A DNA stretch of 6,225 nt. Source: Burkholderiales bacterium (lineage in GTDB: Bacteria; Pseudomonadota; Gammaproteobacteria; Burkholderiales; JAEUMW01). Both the position numbers and the translations under genes were made by a program. Below the pieces are notes generated by a model. It was not told the origin of the DNA, ran no database searches, and saw only the letters and a program-made list of their open reading frames with translations. Where the stretch lies: the NCBI GenBank assembly GCA_016791285.1, contig JAEUMX010000047.1:1-6225 (forward strand), read 5' to 3'. Shown one piece after another: positions 1-5,434 of the stretch; the stretch's first letter is position 1, and each line of letters starts with the position of its first letter.

Positions 1-16
1 TGATCCGGCGTAACAC

Positions 17-1522
17 ATGGGGGCCGCGACACCGGCGGGTTTCCTGCTGCCGCTTGCGCTGATGGCGCCGCTCACCGGCATGCTGATCGCGTTCGCGCTC
101 GGCGGCCGGTATGCGCACCGCGTCGCATTGGCCACCGTCCCCGTCGGACTCGCGCTCGCGATTGCGATCGTCATCCACCTCGCGCGCTCGGGCGAGGCGC
201 TGGAATACCTGCTCGGCGCCTGGGCGCCGCCCCTGGGCGTGCGCCTGCGCGCCGACGGGCTCGCCGCCGCCATGATGCTCGCCACCGCGGTCATCATCGG
301 CGCCACGGCGCTCTTCGCCGGGCCCGAGTTCGGCGCACGGCCGGGCGCCCCTGAGCGCCGCGCCCCGTTCGCGTTCTGGCAGCTGCTGCTCGCGGTGTGG
401 GGCGCGCTCAACACGGTGCTGCTCGCGCACGATCTTTTCACCCTTTTCGTCGCGCTCGAACTGCTCACCTTCGCCGGCGTGCCGCTCGTGTGCCTGGACG
501 GGCGCGGCGAGACACTGCAGGCGGCGCTGCGCTATCTCATCTTCGCCCTCGCCGGCTCGGCGCTCTATCTCGTGGGGTTGCCGCTCCTGTACGGCACGTA
601 CGGCACTCTCGACATTTCGCTGCTCGCGATGCGCATCCACGTCGACCAGGCGACGCTCACCGCGACCGCACTGATGACCGCGGGCCTCCTCGCAAAGACT
701 GCGCTCTTCCCGCTGCACCTGTGGCTGCCGCCCGCGCACGCCGGAGCACCCGCTCCCGCGAGCACGGTGCTCTCGGCGCTGGTGATCAAGGGCTCGTTCT
801 TCGTGCTGGTGCGGCTCTGGTTCGACGTCGGCCTCGGCAGCGCCGCGGGCGCGCAGCTGCTGGCCGCACTCGGTGCCGGGGCGATCTTCTTCGGCAACGT
901 GCTCGCGCTGCGGCAGGCGCGGCTCAAGCTTCTGGTCGCGTATTCGACGGTGGCGCAGATCGGCTACCTCTTTCTCATGTTCCCGCTCGCGTTCGGCACC
1001 GCCTCGACCGCCGCGGACGGCGCGATGGCGCTCGCAGGCGGCCTCATGCAGGTGATCTCGCACGCGACTGCGAAAGCGGCCATGTTCATGTCCGCCGGGC
1101 TCGTCTACGCCGCGCTCGGCCACGACCGCATCGCAGAGCTGGCGGGGGTCGGCCGCCTGATGCCGATGAGCATCGCCGCGTTCGCGCTGGGCGGCATCTC
1201 GCTCGTCGGCCTGCCGCCCTCGGGCGGCTTCCTCGCGAAATGGCTGCTGCTCTCGGTGTCGGCCGCGACCGGGCAGTGGTGGTGGGCGGCGGTGATGATC
1301 GTCGGGGGTCTGCTCACCGCGTGCTACGCGGTGCTGGTCGTGATGCGCGCGATGACTGCGCCGGCTGCCCCGCTCGTGCCGAAAGCCGAAGTGCCGCGGG
1401 CAAGCGAGGCGGTCGCGCTCGCGCTCGCCGTGTGCTCGGTGCTGCTCGGCTGCGTCGCCTTCCTGCCGGTCGACCTCACCGCGATCGGCCGCCCCCATTC
1501 CGTCGTACTGGGCGCGCAATGA
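17..1522 (+). CDS. Proton-conducting antiporter/complex I-like membrane subunit (MrpD/NuoN/HyfB type)
   Basis: A 501-residue, almost entirely hydrophobic inner-membrane protein of the Proton_antipo_M family, expected to form one ion-translocating channel of a Mrp-type cation/proton antiporter or complex I-like assembly. Seen directly: the TM5 motif D139-LFTLFVAL-E148 with the conserved Glu; the TM7 motif with K227 in GLLAKTALFPLHLWLPPAHA; K258 in VLSALVIKG (TM8); the AYSTVAQIGY loop near 309-317; H349 and K353 in the HATAKAAMF helix; K408 in LPPSGGFLAKW (TM12). All key buried charges of an active channel are present and the length is normal for MrpD/NuoN. An in-frame TAA at 11-13 excludes an earlier start; no clear Shine-Dalgarno precedes ATG 17, so translation may be coupled to a gene ending at the left edge. 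Its stop overlaps the next start as ATGA (1519-1522). The exact subunit name cannot be settled without the left-hand genes. Confidence 0.9.
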   Translation: MGAATPAGFLLPLALMAPLTGMLIAFALGGRYAHRVALATVPVGLALAIAIVIHLARSGEALEYLLGAWAPPLGVRLRADGLAAAMMLATAVIIGATALFAGPEFGARPGAPERRAPFAFWQLLLAVWGALNTVLLAHDLFTLFVALELLTFAGVPLVCLDGRGETLQAALRYLIFALAGSALYLVGLPLLYGTYGTLDISLLAMRIHVDQATLTATALMTAGLLAKTALFPLHLWLPPAHAGAPAPASTVLSALVIKGSFFVLVRLWFDVGLGSAAGAQLLAALGAGAIFFGNVLALRQARLKLLVAYSTVAQIGYLFLMFPLAFGTASTAADGAMALAGGLMQVISHATAKAAMFMSAGLVYAALGHDRIAELAGVGRLMPMSIAAFALGGISLVGLPPSGGFLAKWLLLSVSAATGQWWWAAVMIVGGLLTACYAVLVVMRAMTAPAAPLVPKAEVPRASEAVALALAVCSVLLGCVAFLPVDLTAIGRPHSVVLGAQ

Positions 1523-3144
1523 GGACGTTGCTGCTCGGCGCCACCCTCGCGCTCCCGCTCGCGATGCTCGCGGCTTGCGTGCTCCGCGGGCTGCGTGAAC
1601 GCATGCTCGGGTGGCTCGCGATCGCGCCGCTGCCGGGTCTCGCGGCGGCGCTTTTTGCCGTCGATGCGGCACCGCTCGTGCTCGGCGGCGCGTCCGTGCG
1701 GCTCACCTTTGCCCTCGATCGTCCGGGTGCGCTGCTGCTCGGCGTCGCTGCGCTGCTGTGGTGTGCCGCCGGCACCTATGCCGCGAGTTACTTCGGCGGC
1801 TCGCCCAAGGCCGGCCGCTTCGCGGTGTGCTGGCTGATGGCGCTCACCGGCTGCCTCGGAGTCTTCGTAGCGGCCGACATGGTGAGCCTGTACACGCTGT
1901 TGGGTCTGCTCACGCTCGGTTCAACCGGCCTCGTGATGCACGACGACACGCCCCGTGCACGCCGCGCCGCCGCGGTTTACGTCGGCCTCGCGCTGGCCGG
2001 AGAAGCGCTCGCGCTGATGGGTTTCGTGATGCTCGCGGCGCTCACGCCCGACAGCCTGCTCGCCCGCGATGCAGCGGTGGCCCTTCCCACGTCCCCTCAC
2101 CGCGACCTTACGCTGGCGCTTCTCATCGTCGGGTTCGGCATCAAGGCAGGGCTCGCGCCGCTGCACGTCTGGATGCCGCTCGCGCATTCGGCCGCGCCGG
2201 TTCCCGCATCGGCCGTGCTTTCCGGGGCAGTGGTGAAGGTCGGCATCATCGGGCTCATCCGCTTCCTGCCCTTCGACGCGCCGCTCGCGGCGTGGGGCGA
2301 GCCGCTCGCCGCGCTGGGCATGTTCACCGCGCTCTACGCGGTTGCCATCGGCATCGCTCAGACCCATCCGAAAGCGGTGCTCGCGTATTCGAGCGTCTCG
2401 CAGATGGGTGTGGTCGTGGCGGTGCTCGGCATGGGCATGGCGGCGGGCGACGCGGAGGCGCCCATGCTCGCGGCGTTCTACGCGTCGCACCACGTGCTCG
2501 TGAAAGGCGCGCTCTTCCTGGTGGTCGGGGTCGTCGCCGCGACCGGCGCAGCGCGCGTGATGCCGACGCTCGTGCTCGCCACCGTGCTCGCCGCCGGCCT
2601 CGGCGGATTGCCGCTCACCGGCGGCGCGCTCGCCAAGTTTGCCGTGAAGTATCCGCTCGGCGACGGCCTAATGGGTACGCTCGGGGTGATCTCCGCGATC
2701 GGCACCACGGTGTTGATGCTGCACTTCGTGGTGCGCCTGCGGGCGAGTGCAGTTGCGGAGCCGCCCGCCGCTGCGCCGGCTGGACTCTTCCTGCCTTGGC
2801 TCGTCATGGCGATGGCATCGATCGCCGTGCCGTGGGTGCTGTATTACGCGGCGCCGCTCGGTGTGCTGCCCGATCCGCTCGCACCGAAGTATCTGTGGGA
2901 GGCGCTCTGGCCCGTTGCGATCGGCGCCGTCCTCGCGGCCGTGCTTGCGCGCGCGGGTGATCGGCTGCCGCGCATCCCCGAGGGCGATATAGCGGTCGCG
3001 ATCGATGCCGCGGCGCATGCGGCCGTTACGGGGAGCGGCCGCGTCGAGCGGCTCGATGGCGTACTGCGGCAGTGGCCGGCGGCGGGCGTATCGCTGCTGG
3101 CCGTGGCAATCGCGCTCGGCGCGGCGCTGCTGGCCGCGCGCTGA
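1519..3144 (+). CDS. Second proton-conducting antiporter/complex I-like subunit (NuoM/MrpD-like), TM5 Glu absent
   Basis: A 541-residue polytopic membrane protein of the same Proton_antipo_M family, partner of the gene just upstream and translationally coupled to it by ATGA. Visible motifs: K209 in GFGIKAGLAPLHVWMPLAH (TM7); K240 in SAVLSGAVVK (TM8); K285 before AYSSVSQMG; H325 and K329 in HHVLVKGALF; K373 in GLPLTGGALAKF (TM12). The helix matching TM5 starts with the usual Asp (D120), but the position ten residues along the DLxxFFxxxE pattern is G129, not Glu. The C-terminus has a short polar stretch (RLPRIPEGD, 483-490 region) and a last membrane helix, and lacks the long lateral helix of NuoL. 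The reading frame is open far upstream of 1519, but that part only shadows the previous gene; the family-like N-terminus begins at 1519. The gene ends 21 bp from the convergent Uma2 gene. It is probably the last gene of its operon. Confidence 0.88.
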   Translation: MRTLLLGATLALPLAMLAACVLRGLRERMLGWLAIAPLPGLAAALFAVDAAPLVLGGASVRLTFALDRPGALLLGVAALLWCAAGTYAASYFGGSPKAGRFAVCWLMALTGCLGVFVAADMVSLYTLLGLLTLGSTGLVMHDDTPRARRAAAVYVGLALAGEALALMGFVMLAALTPDSLLARDAAVALPTSPHRDLTLALLIVGFGIKAGLAPLHVWMPLAHSAAPVPASAVLSGAVVKVGIIGLIRFLPFDAPLAAWGEPLAALGMFTALYAVAIGIAQTHPKAVLAYSSVSQMGVVVAVLGMGMAAGDAEAPMLAAFYASHHVLVKGALFLVVGVVAATGAARVMPTLVLATVLAAGLGGLPLTGGALAKFAVKYPLGDGLMGTLGVISAIGTTVLMLHFVVRLRASAVAEPPAAAPAGLFLPWLVMAMASIAVPWVLYYAAPLGVLPDPLAPKYLWEALWPVAIGAVLAAVLARAGDRLPRIPEGDIAVAIDAAAHAAVTGSGRVERLDGVLRQWPAAGVSLLAVAIALGAALLAAR

Positions 3145-3165
3145 TCACAGCGCCCAATCGACCGC

Positions 3166-3672
3166 TCAATCGGCCCTGTTTCCGACGTCGGCCGCCAGCG
3201 CGGATGCGCTTTGCTCACCCGAACCGTCGAAGAAGTGGATACATCCTGCATCGTCGCACACCCAGACCTCCCGGGCGCCGGCTGCGAGATACAGGAGGCT
3301 CTTGTGACGCATCTCTTCCCAAGTGTTGGACGGCGACATGATTTCGATGCAGATGTCGGGTGCACGGACCAGGAAGCCGCGTGAATCTGTCGCCTCGGCG
3401 AAGCCGGGCGCTGCGAGCGCGAGGTCGGGCGCCTTCACGCCATCCGCGGTATGAATGCCAACCTCAGGCCAGACCTGCCAGTTCGGCAGGCTCGCCTTGA
3501 GCGCCGCAATGATCCGGTCCGCGCGCTTCGCATGCGCGAGCCCGATGGGTGGGTTCATGATGATCTGCCCTTGTCCGTTCGTTTCCCAGGAACCCGAAAG
3601 GTTGAGGCTCAGGCCGTATTCCAGAGCCGCCTCGACCCGCGGGTCGGGTACGAAACGCTGCGGTGCGTTCAT
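3166..3672 (-). CDS. Uma2-family PD-(D/E)XK endonuclease-like protein (DUF820)
   Basis: A 168-residue soluble protein of the Uma2 family, small restriction-endonuclease-fold proteins abundant in bacteria with accessory genomes; the biological substrate is generally unknown. Seen: PDLAL with D83, the ICIEIMSPSNT strand with E110, K124 in EEMRHKSLLYLAAGAREVWVCD, and the closing VWVCDDAG strand. D83, E110 and K124 fit the catalytic triad positions of the fold. Length is slightly below the roughly 180-190 residues common in the family, and the tail (SASALAADVGNRAD) diverges from the usual ending. Start ATG (3672-3670) has a good Shine-Dalgarno, AAGGA, 8 nt upstream, and overlaps the stop of the upstream DUF5615 gene as ATGA, so the two are probably co-translated. 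It converges on the antiporter operon. Whether it acts with the upstream toxin-antitoxin-like pair is unknown. Confidence 0.87.
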   Translation of the reverse strand: MNAPQRFVPDPRVEAALEYGLSLNLSGSWETNGQGQIIMNPPIGLAHAKRADRIIAALKASLPNWQVWPEVGIHTADGVKAPDLALAAPGFAEATDSRGFLVRAPDICIEIMSPSNTWEEMRHKSLLYLAAGAREVWVCDDAGCIHFFDGSGEQSASALAADVGNRAD

Positions 3673-4127
3673 CTAGTCAATCCTTCGCTGGCATCCACGC
3701 AAGTCATTGTAGTCCCTGTCGCGCGAAGAAAAAATCGCCCCGGCCGGTCTTGCCTCTTGCAGCCCTCGAGGGTGCCGGAACCCTGCAGGAGTAGATTTGG
3801 TGGTCTCCATGGAATCTCGACCTCGCGAGAGCTGCCAGCGGTTGCACTGCCGACAGCAGCGACCACCTCACCCAAGACGCGTTGCATTCTCGGCCAACTC
3901 GTTGTGGTAAGCGCAACGATGGCGATGCGGCGTGACACGAGATTCTGTTGATGCTTGAGGTTGGTGTCCGTGGTCACCAGGACGTAAAATCCTTCGATCT
4001 CGGCCAGATTGAGCAAGTCGCCGTTGTTCAACTGTGACCAACCGCGCTCATGGGCCGTCACGACCTCATGCTGCGTGAGTACCCGGCGCAGCGGAACGGG
4101 AGTGCCCTGGTCGAAAAGGATGCGCAC
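3669..4127 (-). CDS. DUF5615 PIN-like (Mut7-C-like) protein, putative toxin, with C-terminal extension
   Basis: A 152-residue protein whose first 105 or so residues match the DUF5615 / COG4634 PIN-like family, predicted nucleases commonly encoded directly after DUF433 (COG2442) proteins and interpreted as toxin-antitoxin pairs. Seen: N-terminal MRILFDQGTP with D6, the HERGWSQLNNGDLLNLAE segment, and VTTDTNLKHQQN with D54, a motif typical of the family. The usual end of the family is reached at about SSREVEIP (99-106). A further 46 residues (107-152) rich in Arg, Gly and Thr have no resemblance to the domain and look like readthrough into former noncoding DNA. The start is GTG at 4127, immediately after the TAG of the DUF433 gene (4130-4128) with no intervening base; no separate Shine-Dalgarno is visible, so coupling is likely. 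The stop overlaps the Uma2 ATG by 4 bp. Confidence 0.8.
   Translation of the reverse strand: MRILFDQGTPVPLRRVLTQHEVVTAHERGWSQLNNGDLLNLAEIEGFYVLVTTDTNLKHQQNLVSRRIAIVALTTTSWPRMQRVLGEVVAAVGSATAGSSREVEIPWRPPNLLLQGSGTLEGCKRQDRPGRFFLRATGTTMTCVDASEGLTR
3681..3685 (-). promoter_or_regulatory. Shine-Dalgarno of the Uma2 gene
   Basis: The minus strand reads AAGGA, separated by 8 nt from the ATG at 3672. It lies inside the 3' part of the DUF5615 reading frame. It supports this start and shows that Uma2 can be initiated independently as well as by coupling. Confidence 0.6.
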
Positions 4128-4349
4128 CTACGCGGGAGCGAGGGCGCTGCGCGCCGCATGCTCGAGCACTGCGCGTGCCTGCTCCATGGTCACCCCGGGA
4201 AACCACTCGATAAACTCTGACACGAGGGCGCCATCTTCAAGGTTCTCAAACAGCGCCGCGACCGGCACACGGGTGCTGCGAAAGACCCAGGCGCCACCCA
4301 CGCGCTCATGGTCGCGTTCAACAGCAGGGCAACCAGACCAGTCAATCAT
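4128..4349 (-). CDS. DUF433 protein, putative antitoxin / DNA-binding partner of the DUF5615 gene
   Basis: A 73-residue protein of the DUF433 family (COG2442), small helix-turn-helix-like proteins that usually sit directly upstream of PIN-like DUF5615 genes and are predicted antitoxins. The start is placed at ATG 4349 because the family begins there: MIDWSGCPAVERDHERVGG, then VFRSTRVPVAALFENLEDG and a helical end (VSEFIEWFPGVTMEQARAVLEHA). The frame stays open upstream to 4523, but that part crosses attC-2 and the end of the preceding gene and does not resemble the family. Only a weak purine-rich stretch precedes the ATG. On the minus strand attC-2 ends 32 nt before this start, as expected for the first gene of a new integron cassette. 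The stop TAG abuts the GTG of the DUF5615 gene. Confidence 0.82.
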   Translation of the reverse strand: MIDWSGCPAVERDHERVGGAWVFRSTRVPVAALFENLEDGALVSEFIEWFPGVTMEQARAVLEHAARSALAPA

Positions 4350-4381
4350 GCGCCAGATGGTACCACCGCCCGGACCGCAAC

Positions 4382-4478
4382 GCCCGAACGCCGCGGTTAA
4401 CCGGGCGCCGAGGAGCGAAGCGACGAGGGAACCCAAAAGCGCAGCTCTTGGGCGCTCCGGTTCAACCGCTTGCTGGGC
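4382..4478 (-). other. attC-2: degenerate integron cassette recombination site (attC)
   Basis: About 97 bp, read on the minus strand. R'' box GCCCAGC (4478-4472) and R' box GTTCGGG(C) (4389-4382) bracket an imperfect palindrome. Helices seen on the plus strand: 4393-4398 with 4464-4469, 4399-4404 with 4457-4462, and 4405-4409 with 4451-4455. Two plus-strand bases are left unpaired, C4463 and T4456, 7 nt apart, mirroring the extrahelical bases of known attC sites. The unpaired C is 8 nt from R''; the opposite point is 9 nt from the AAC of R'. These distances equal those of attC-1. The loop region holds a smaller hairpin near 4431-4453. R'' begins one base after the stop codon of the preceding gene, typical of cassettes. 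Both boxes depart from the RYYYAAC / GTTRRRY consensus, so activity may be reduced. Confidence 0.72.
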
Positions 4479-4479
4479 A

Positions 4480-4701
4480 TCACTGCGTCGCTGCCACAGG
4501 TTCGAGTCTATATACGCGGCCAAGAGAAGCCGCTGTTTTTAGGTCGCCACGGCGCAGAGCAGCGCGCACGCCATCAAGTCGGGTAGCGTCAGCAACAGAC
4601 AGATAGGGCGACCAGGATGAGTCGTCTTCAATAAGCTCGACCTCGACTTCGGCGACAAACTGCCCTTCGTGGATGTACTTGACCTTCCGTCTCGTTTTCA
4701 C
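4480..4701 (-). CDS. Small protein paired with the DUF4258 gene; putative antitoxin
   Basis: A 73-residue soluble protein that I recognise only as a type found beside DUF4258 genes; no domain number is assigned. Visible features: a basic start (VKTRRKVKYI), a beta-like stretch with alternating charges (GQFVAEVEVELIEDD, about 13-27), WSPYLSVADATRLDGVRAAL (30-49) and a closing GRVYRLEPV. The start is GTG 4701, chosen because it overlaps the DUF4258 stop as GTGA (4701-4698), has a strong GGAG Shine-Dalgarno 8 nt upstream (4713-4710), and gives a compact protein. An ATG at 4731 would force a 34-bp overlap. The stop (4482-4480) lies one base from the R'' box of attC-2. The coupled small gene downstream of a toxin-like protein suggests an antitoxin or regulator, which is inference. 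Confidence 0.68.
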   Translation of the reverse strand: MKTRRKVKYIHEGQFVAEVEVELIEDDSSWSPYLSVADATRLDGVRAALRRGDLKTAASLGRVYRLEPVAATQ

Positions 4702-5021
4702 TTTCGTCGCTCCATGAATCGTTCGTCCCATCGGCTCGGGTCCGGTCGGTATGCGGTAACCAACACGGCTGGCCCGTCGAAGCCTTTCGGGACGCCCCAG
4801 ACTACGTGAATAGCTCGCCCGGCGCTGTCCACCTGTAGCACCAGGACAGATCGACCCTTCGGGTAGTCCGGATAGTCCTCTACGACTGTGCCCCCATTCA
4901 CACCGGCAAGTATCTCCGATACGCTGATGCCATCATCGGCGAGCTCGTCGTATCCGTGCTCAGATATCCTGACTTCGCCAGAGGCGACTAGTGCACGCAC
5001 CGCCGCAAACGTTTCACTCAT
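4698..5021 (-). CDS. DUF4258 domain protein, putative toxin (RelE/BrnT-like small family)
   Basis: A 107-residue protein matching DUF4258, a family of small proteins often found in toxin-antitoxin-like pairs. Seen: the N-terminal helix and RISEHGYDELADDGIS (18-33) with the E21-H22 pair, GTVVEDYPDYPKG (45-56) with the family's VEDYP motif, SVLVLQVDSAGRAIHVVWGV (58-77) with H72, and the closing VLVTAYRPDPSRWDERFMERRK with YRPDP. This is full family length. The ATG at 5021 follows attC-1 by 22 nt and has only a weak purine-rich leader (GAAGAG, rather far), as is common for first genes in integron cassettes, which often rely on an outside promoter. It overlaps the downstream partner by GTGA. Toxicity is not shown by sequence and would need testing. 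Confidence 0.83.
   Translation of the reverse strand: MSETFAAVRALVASGEVRISEHGYDELADDGISVSEILAGVNGGTVVEDYPDYPKGRSVLVLQVDSAGRAIHVVWGVPKGFDGPAVLVTAYRPDPSRWDERFMERRK
4710..4713 (-). promoter_or_regulatory. Shine-Dalgarno of the 73-aa partner gene
   Basis: The minus strand reads GGAG, 8 nt before GTG 4701. It lies within the 3' end of the DUF4258 gene. It decides the GTG start over the more upstream ATG at 4731. Confidence 0.65.
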
Positions 5022-5043
5022 GTTTCTGCGGTCTCTTCATGAT

Positions 5044-5172
5044 GCCCAACGTTCGAGCTGAGCCGCCCGCGGAGGCAGGCAGCGTAAGGCTGGGCTGAGA
5101 TAATGTACGAAGTACCTCAGGCCAGCCTTACGCTGCCTGCCGTAGCGGGTCGGCTCGAGCGAGGGGTTAGCG
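5044..5172 (-). other. attC-1: integron cassette recombination site (attC)
   Basis: A 129-bp site read on the minus strand. R' box GTTGGGC (5050-5044) matches GTTRRRY exactly. R'' is CGCTAAC (5172-5166), sharing TAAC with the consensus. Stem helices on the plus strand: 5057-5059 with 5158-5160, 5060-5065 with 5151-5156, 5066-5070 with 5145-5149. T5150 and G5157 are left unpaired, the same identities as the two well-known extrahelical bases of attC bottom strands. The loop is a long hairpin, listed separately. Cassette convention places the R' box just before the next cassette's gene, and here the DUF4258 start follows 22 nt later. In translation the site yields a peptide like the SLEPTRYG strings common in mis-annotated proteins that overlap attC sites in chromosomal arrays. 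Confidence 0.85.
5074..5141. repeat. Long inverted repeat forming the terminal hairpin of attC-1
   Basis: The arms 5074-5093 and 5122-5141 are perfect 20-nt reverse complements (GGCAGGCAGCG... and its mirror). The stem continues inward after one G-G mismatch (5094/5121) with 5 more pairs (5095-5099 with 5116-5120). The tip contains GTAC-GAA-GTAC (5105-5115). It is the variable terminal structure of attC-1, unusually long and well paired. Because it is symmetric it could also stop or pause transcription, but there is no U-tract. Confidence 0.8.
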
Positions 5173-5424
5173 AAGTAATCGGCCCGCGTCCGCAAATCGT
5201 GCCGAAGAAACACGGGGTGCTGGCGCTGTGGCAAGCTGGAACATGGCGCCGGGAAAGACCGAAGTAGCAATGGTGCACATTGCCCGCGGGTTAGCGTGGT
5301 CGTGGGCTGCGTCATCGACATTGGTGAATCGGCGTTCGGACCGATGGCCCGCAGGTCGATATCCCGTTTGAGAGAGTGATCAAGACGACGTACCGATCCG
5401 GCGCCACGTTCCACAACCGATGAT
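5173..5424. other. Gap between attC-1 and the transposase gene, no convincing gene
   Basis: This 252-bp stretch has no recognisable coding domain on either strand. It must hold the left end of the IS element and any leftover of the cassette upstream of attC-1; I could not place the IS boundary. It contains GGGTTAGCG at 5288-5296, an exact copy of 5164-5172, which covers the attC-1 R'' box. A 37-codon minus-strand reading frame (5280-5167) ends with its TAA inside that R'' box, the position a cassette gene's stop would take, but it lacks a Shine-Dalgarno and any familiar motif. Confidence 0.5.
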
Positions 5425-5428
5425 GGAG
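5425..5428 (+). promoter_or_regulatory. Shine-Dalgarno of the transposase gene
   Basis: GGAG sits 6 nt before ATG 5435. This favours 5435 over the in-frame ATG at 5423, which overlaps the site. Confidence 0.55.
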
Positions 5429-5434
5429 CATGCC

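Noticed and set aside
1..16. Identity of the gene ending at the left edge
   Set aside because: TGA at 1-3 and TAA at 11-13 are both possible stops, and too little sequence is present to decide.
397..1518. Upstream extension of the second antiporter gene's reading frame
   Set aside because: It is Arg/Ala/Gly-rich and lies wholly inside the first antiporter gene in another frame; family-like sequence starts at 1519.
1611..2960. Plus-strand 449-codon Arg-rich frame and minus-strand frames across the antiporter genes
   Set aside because: They are GC-rich shadow frames with low-complexity Arg/Ala/His content and no domains.
3145..3200. Rho-independent terminator between the convergent genes
   Set aside because: Only short GGCC-type complementarity is present, without a strong stem or U-tract.
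4350..4523. Longer DUF433 start at 4523
   Set aside because: The extra 58 residues overlap the previous gene and the attC palindrome and do not fit the family N-terminus.
4009..4542. Plus-strand frames opposite the cassette genes (4009-4542 and 3451-3951)
   Set aside because: They are antisense to recognisable minus-strand families and have no domain content.
4702..4731. ATG 4731 start for the 73-aa partner
   Set aside because: It needs a 34-bp overlap, whereas GTG 4701 has a well-placed GGAG and a GTGA overlap.
5037..5414. Minus-strand 125-codon frame running through attC-1
   Set aside because: Its C-terminus is simply translated attC (SLEPTRYG type) and the rest has no recognised domain, so it is a likely spurious gene.
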